A DNA stretch of 7,999 nucleotides from Syntrophomonas sp. (lineage in GTDB: Bacteria; Bacillota; Syntrophomonadia; Syntrophomonadales; Syntrophomonadaceae), in the NCBI GenBank assembly GCA_003444615.1, contig DLUN01000057.1:1-7999 (forward strand). The letters are read 5' to 3'. The position numbers and the translations under genes were made by a program. Under the pieces are notes generated by a model. That model saw only the letters and a list, made by a program, of their open reading frames with translations. It was not told the DNA's origin and did not search any database. This document shows, piece after piece, positions 6,907-7,999 of this stretch (its first letter is position 1; each line of letters begins with the position of its first letter).

Positions 6907-6935
6907 AGTATATCTTTCTAACCGTAAAATTATGA
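6907..6935 (-). promoter_or_regulatory. Possible sigma-E-type promoter for the SpoIVFA/SpoIVFB-like genes
   Basis: On the minus strand TCATAAT (6929-6935) is followed after exactly 14 bases by GATATACT (6907-6914). Compared with the Bacillus mother-cell sigma-E consensus as I recall it (KMATATT, about 14 bases, CATACAHT) this is six of seven and six of eight matches. The predicted leader is about 77 bases. Sigma-E control would fit, because spoIVF is a mother-cell operon in Bacillus. The same bases also contain TATACT, a vegetative -10, but with no good -35. Tentative, from sequence match only. Confidence 0.4.
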
Positions 6936-6986
6936 CTCAGCCCCTGGCAGAAATAAATTTTGTTATTAGAATGTTTATGGATGTAA

Positions 6987-6992
6987 TATAAT
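6987..6992 (+). promoter_or_regulatory. Probable -10 box of the flavoprotein gene
   Basis: A perfect TATAAT lies 38 bases before the GTG start at 7031. The -35 is weak: TTATTA at 6963-6968, 18 bases upstream, matches three of six. A start of transcription near 6999 would give a leader of about 30 bases that includes the ribosome binding site at 7017-7023. Confidence 0.5.
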
Positions 6993-7030
6993 AAGAAAAA
7001 CGATATGGTATAAGTTAGGGGGTATAAATA

Positions 7031-7999
7031 GTGAAGACCCGAATAACTGAACTGTTTGGTATTGAATACCCGATCATTTGCGGAGGAATGCTGTGGCTGG
7101 CCACACCAGAGCTCTGTGCAGCCATCTCCAATGCAGGCGGGCTTGGTAACATTACTGCCTGCAACTATGACACCGGTGAAGAACTGCGCCAGGCCATCCA
7201 CCAAGCTCGAGAACTTACTTCCAAACCCATAGGCATCAATATCACTCTGCTTCCTTCCATGCGGTTTACGGAAGAAATTTTTGATGACTTCTTTAAAGTA
7301 TGTGCCGAAGAGAAAGTTGAAGTGATAGAAGTATCCGGCCGACCAGCCGTCAAATACCTGGATATGTTGCATAAAGCAGGCGTAAAAGTAATGCATAAAG
7401 TTGGTGCGGTCCGCCATGCTTTAAACATCGAGAAATACGGCTATGACGCTGTTATTGCCGCCGGTATTGAAGAAGGCGGACATCCCCTCAATGATGACGT
7501 TACCACCATGGTCTTGGTACCGCGCATTGCCGAAAGCGTGAAAATACCGGTTATTGCTACAGGAGGAATTGCCGATGGAAGAGGGTTAGCTGCGGCGTTG
7601 AGTCTAGGTGCAGAAGGAGTACTAATGGCTACCCGGTTTATTGCCACCAAAGAATGTGCCGTACATCCCAAGATATGGGAAGAACTCATCCAGCGCAAAG
7701 AAAACGACACTACCTTGATATGCAAATCGGTAGGCTTGCAAGGAAGGGCTCTAAAAAATAAATTGGCCCAGCAAATACTGGATTTAGAAAGCAAAGGCGG
7801 CGGTTTGCAAGAAATGATTCCTCTGTTGGCAGGCCAAAAAGCAAAGGTTGCCTGGGAAACCGGCGAAGTTGATGAAGCTGCTCTAATGGTGGGTCAGTCC
7901 ATAGGTCTTATAAAAGAAGTGCTTACCTGTAAAGAACTTATCGAATCCATGGTTGAAGAGGCCCGAACTATCTTTGCCAACAATCTGGCCCGGTTTTAG
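7031..7999 (+). CDS. NAD(P)H-dependent flavin oxidoreductase, nitronate monooxygenase/FabK-like (PF03060)
   Basis: Cytoplasmic FMN-dependent TIM-barrel protein of 322 residues, complete, with its TAG as the last three bases of the window. The family includes nitronate monooxygenases, which oxidise alkyl nitronates, and FabK enoyl-ACP reductases. Visible motifs are GIEYPIICGGM with AISNAGGLG at the N terminus (10-39), the catalytic-site EEGGH (147-151, H151), LVPRIAESVKIPVIATGGIADGRG (FMN phosphate loop near 178-185) and LGAEGVLMATRF (192-203). The usual GTRF is ATRF here. The GGHPLNDDVTTM wording resembles clostridial nitronate monooxygenase-like proteins more than FabK, but the substrate cannot be fixed from sequence, and in an anaerobe an oxygen-using reaction is doubtful. 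The GTG start is supported by AGGGGGT at 7017-7023 with a 7-base spacer. It is transcribed away from the sporulation genes and no functional link to them is visible. Confidence 0.88.
   Translation: MKTRITELFGIEYPIICGGMLWLATPELCAAISNAGGLGNITACNYDTGEELRQAIHQARELTSKPIGINITLLPSMRFTEEIFDDFFKVCAEEKVEVIEVSGRPAVKYLDMLHKAGVKVMHKVGAVRHALNIEKYGYDAVIAAGIEEGGHPLNDDVTTMVLVPRIAESVKIPVIATGGIADGRGLAAALSLGAEGVLMATRFIATKECAVHPKIWEELIQRKENDTTLICKSVGLQGRALKNKLAQQILDLESKGGGLQEMIPLLAGQKAKVAWETGEVDEAALMVGQSIGLIKEVLTCKELIESMVEEARTIFANNLARF

Larger units (their letters stand above)
6824..7030. other. Divergent intergenic region between the two transcription units
   Basis: This AT-rich stretch is the longest gap in the window. 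It holds the possible leftward sigma-E-type promoter, a rightward TATAAT box and the ribosome binding sites of both flanking genes. A purine-rich AAGGAGGG also occurs on the minus strand near 6853-6860 but no start codon follows at a useful distance. I see no riboswitch, tRNA or strong hairpin in it. An open frame on the minus strand that crosses into the flavoprotein gene has no family features and is not a gene. Confidence 0.6.

Noticed and set aside
6845..7417. Minus-strand open frame of 190 codons that crosses the divergent region into the flavoprotein gene
   Set aside because: Antisense to a well-conserved gene for most of its length, low-complexity aromatic-rich translation, and it has no recognisable family features.
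7441..7794. Minus-strand open frame of 117 codons
   Set aside because: Shadow of the flavoprotein gene; no family features.

Overview
The window looks like chromosome from a low-to-mid GC, spore-forming (or spore-former-derived) Firmicute of the class Clostridia. The best guess is a Syntrophomonas- or Desulfotomaculum-like lineage. This rests on a SpoIVFA/SpoIVFB-like pair, the clostridial radical SAM pair TIGR03960/TIGR03936 followed by RNase E/G, strong purine-rich ribosome binding sites, and GTG start codons. The genus is an inference and was not tested.

Layout. Six genes run leftwards on the minus strand as one tight gene string from about 6823 to the left edge: a degenerate M23 (SpoIVFA-like) membrane protein, an M50 intramembrane metalloprotease with a CBS domain (SpoIVFB-like), a MutS2-like ATPase lacking both its N-terminal region and the Smr nuclease, a radical SAM protein (TIGR03960), its partner DUF2344 protein (TIGR03936), and ribonuclease E/G, which is cut by the window edge. 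A 207-base divergent region (6824-7030) separates this string from a single rightward gene, a nitronate monooxygenase/FabK-like flavoprotein whose stop codon is the last three bases of the window. There is no gene-free stretch longer than about 210 bases. I saw no tRNA, rRNA, CRISPR array or insertion sequence.

How the genes fit together. SpoIVFA and SpoIVFB form the membrane complex that activates pro-sigma-K in the mother cell of Bacillus; the pair here keeps the protease residues in SpoIVFB and has lost the zinc ligands in SpoIVFA, as expected for a scaffold/inhibitor. The radical SAM protein, DUF2344 protein and RNase E/G overlap or nearly touch (17-base overlap, then a 4-base gap), so they are probably translated together. 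In related genomes this block usually precedes rplU-rpmA-obg, which suggests an RNA or ribosome role for the uncharacterised pair. The MutS2-like gene is the odd member: it sits between the sporulation pair and the RNA block, its start is missing, and a nested inverted repeat plus a possible internal promoter follow it.

No clearly new system is proven here. The most interesting points are the truncated MutS2-like gene and its junction, the uncharacterised radical SAM/DUF2344/RNase G unit, a possible sigma-E-type promoter ahead of the SpoIVFA-like gene, and the composite hairpin between the two halves of the gene string.
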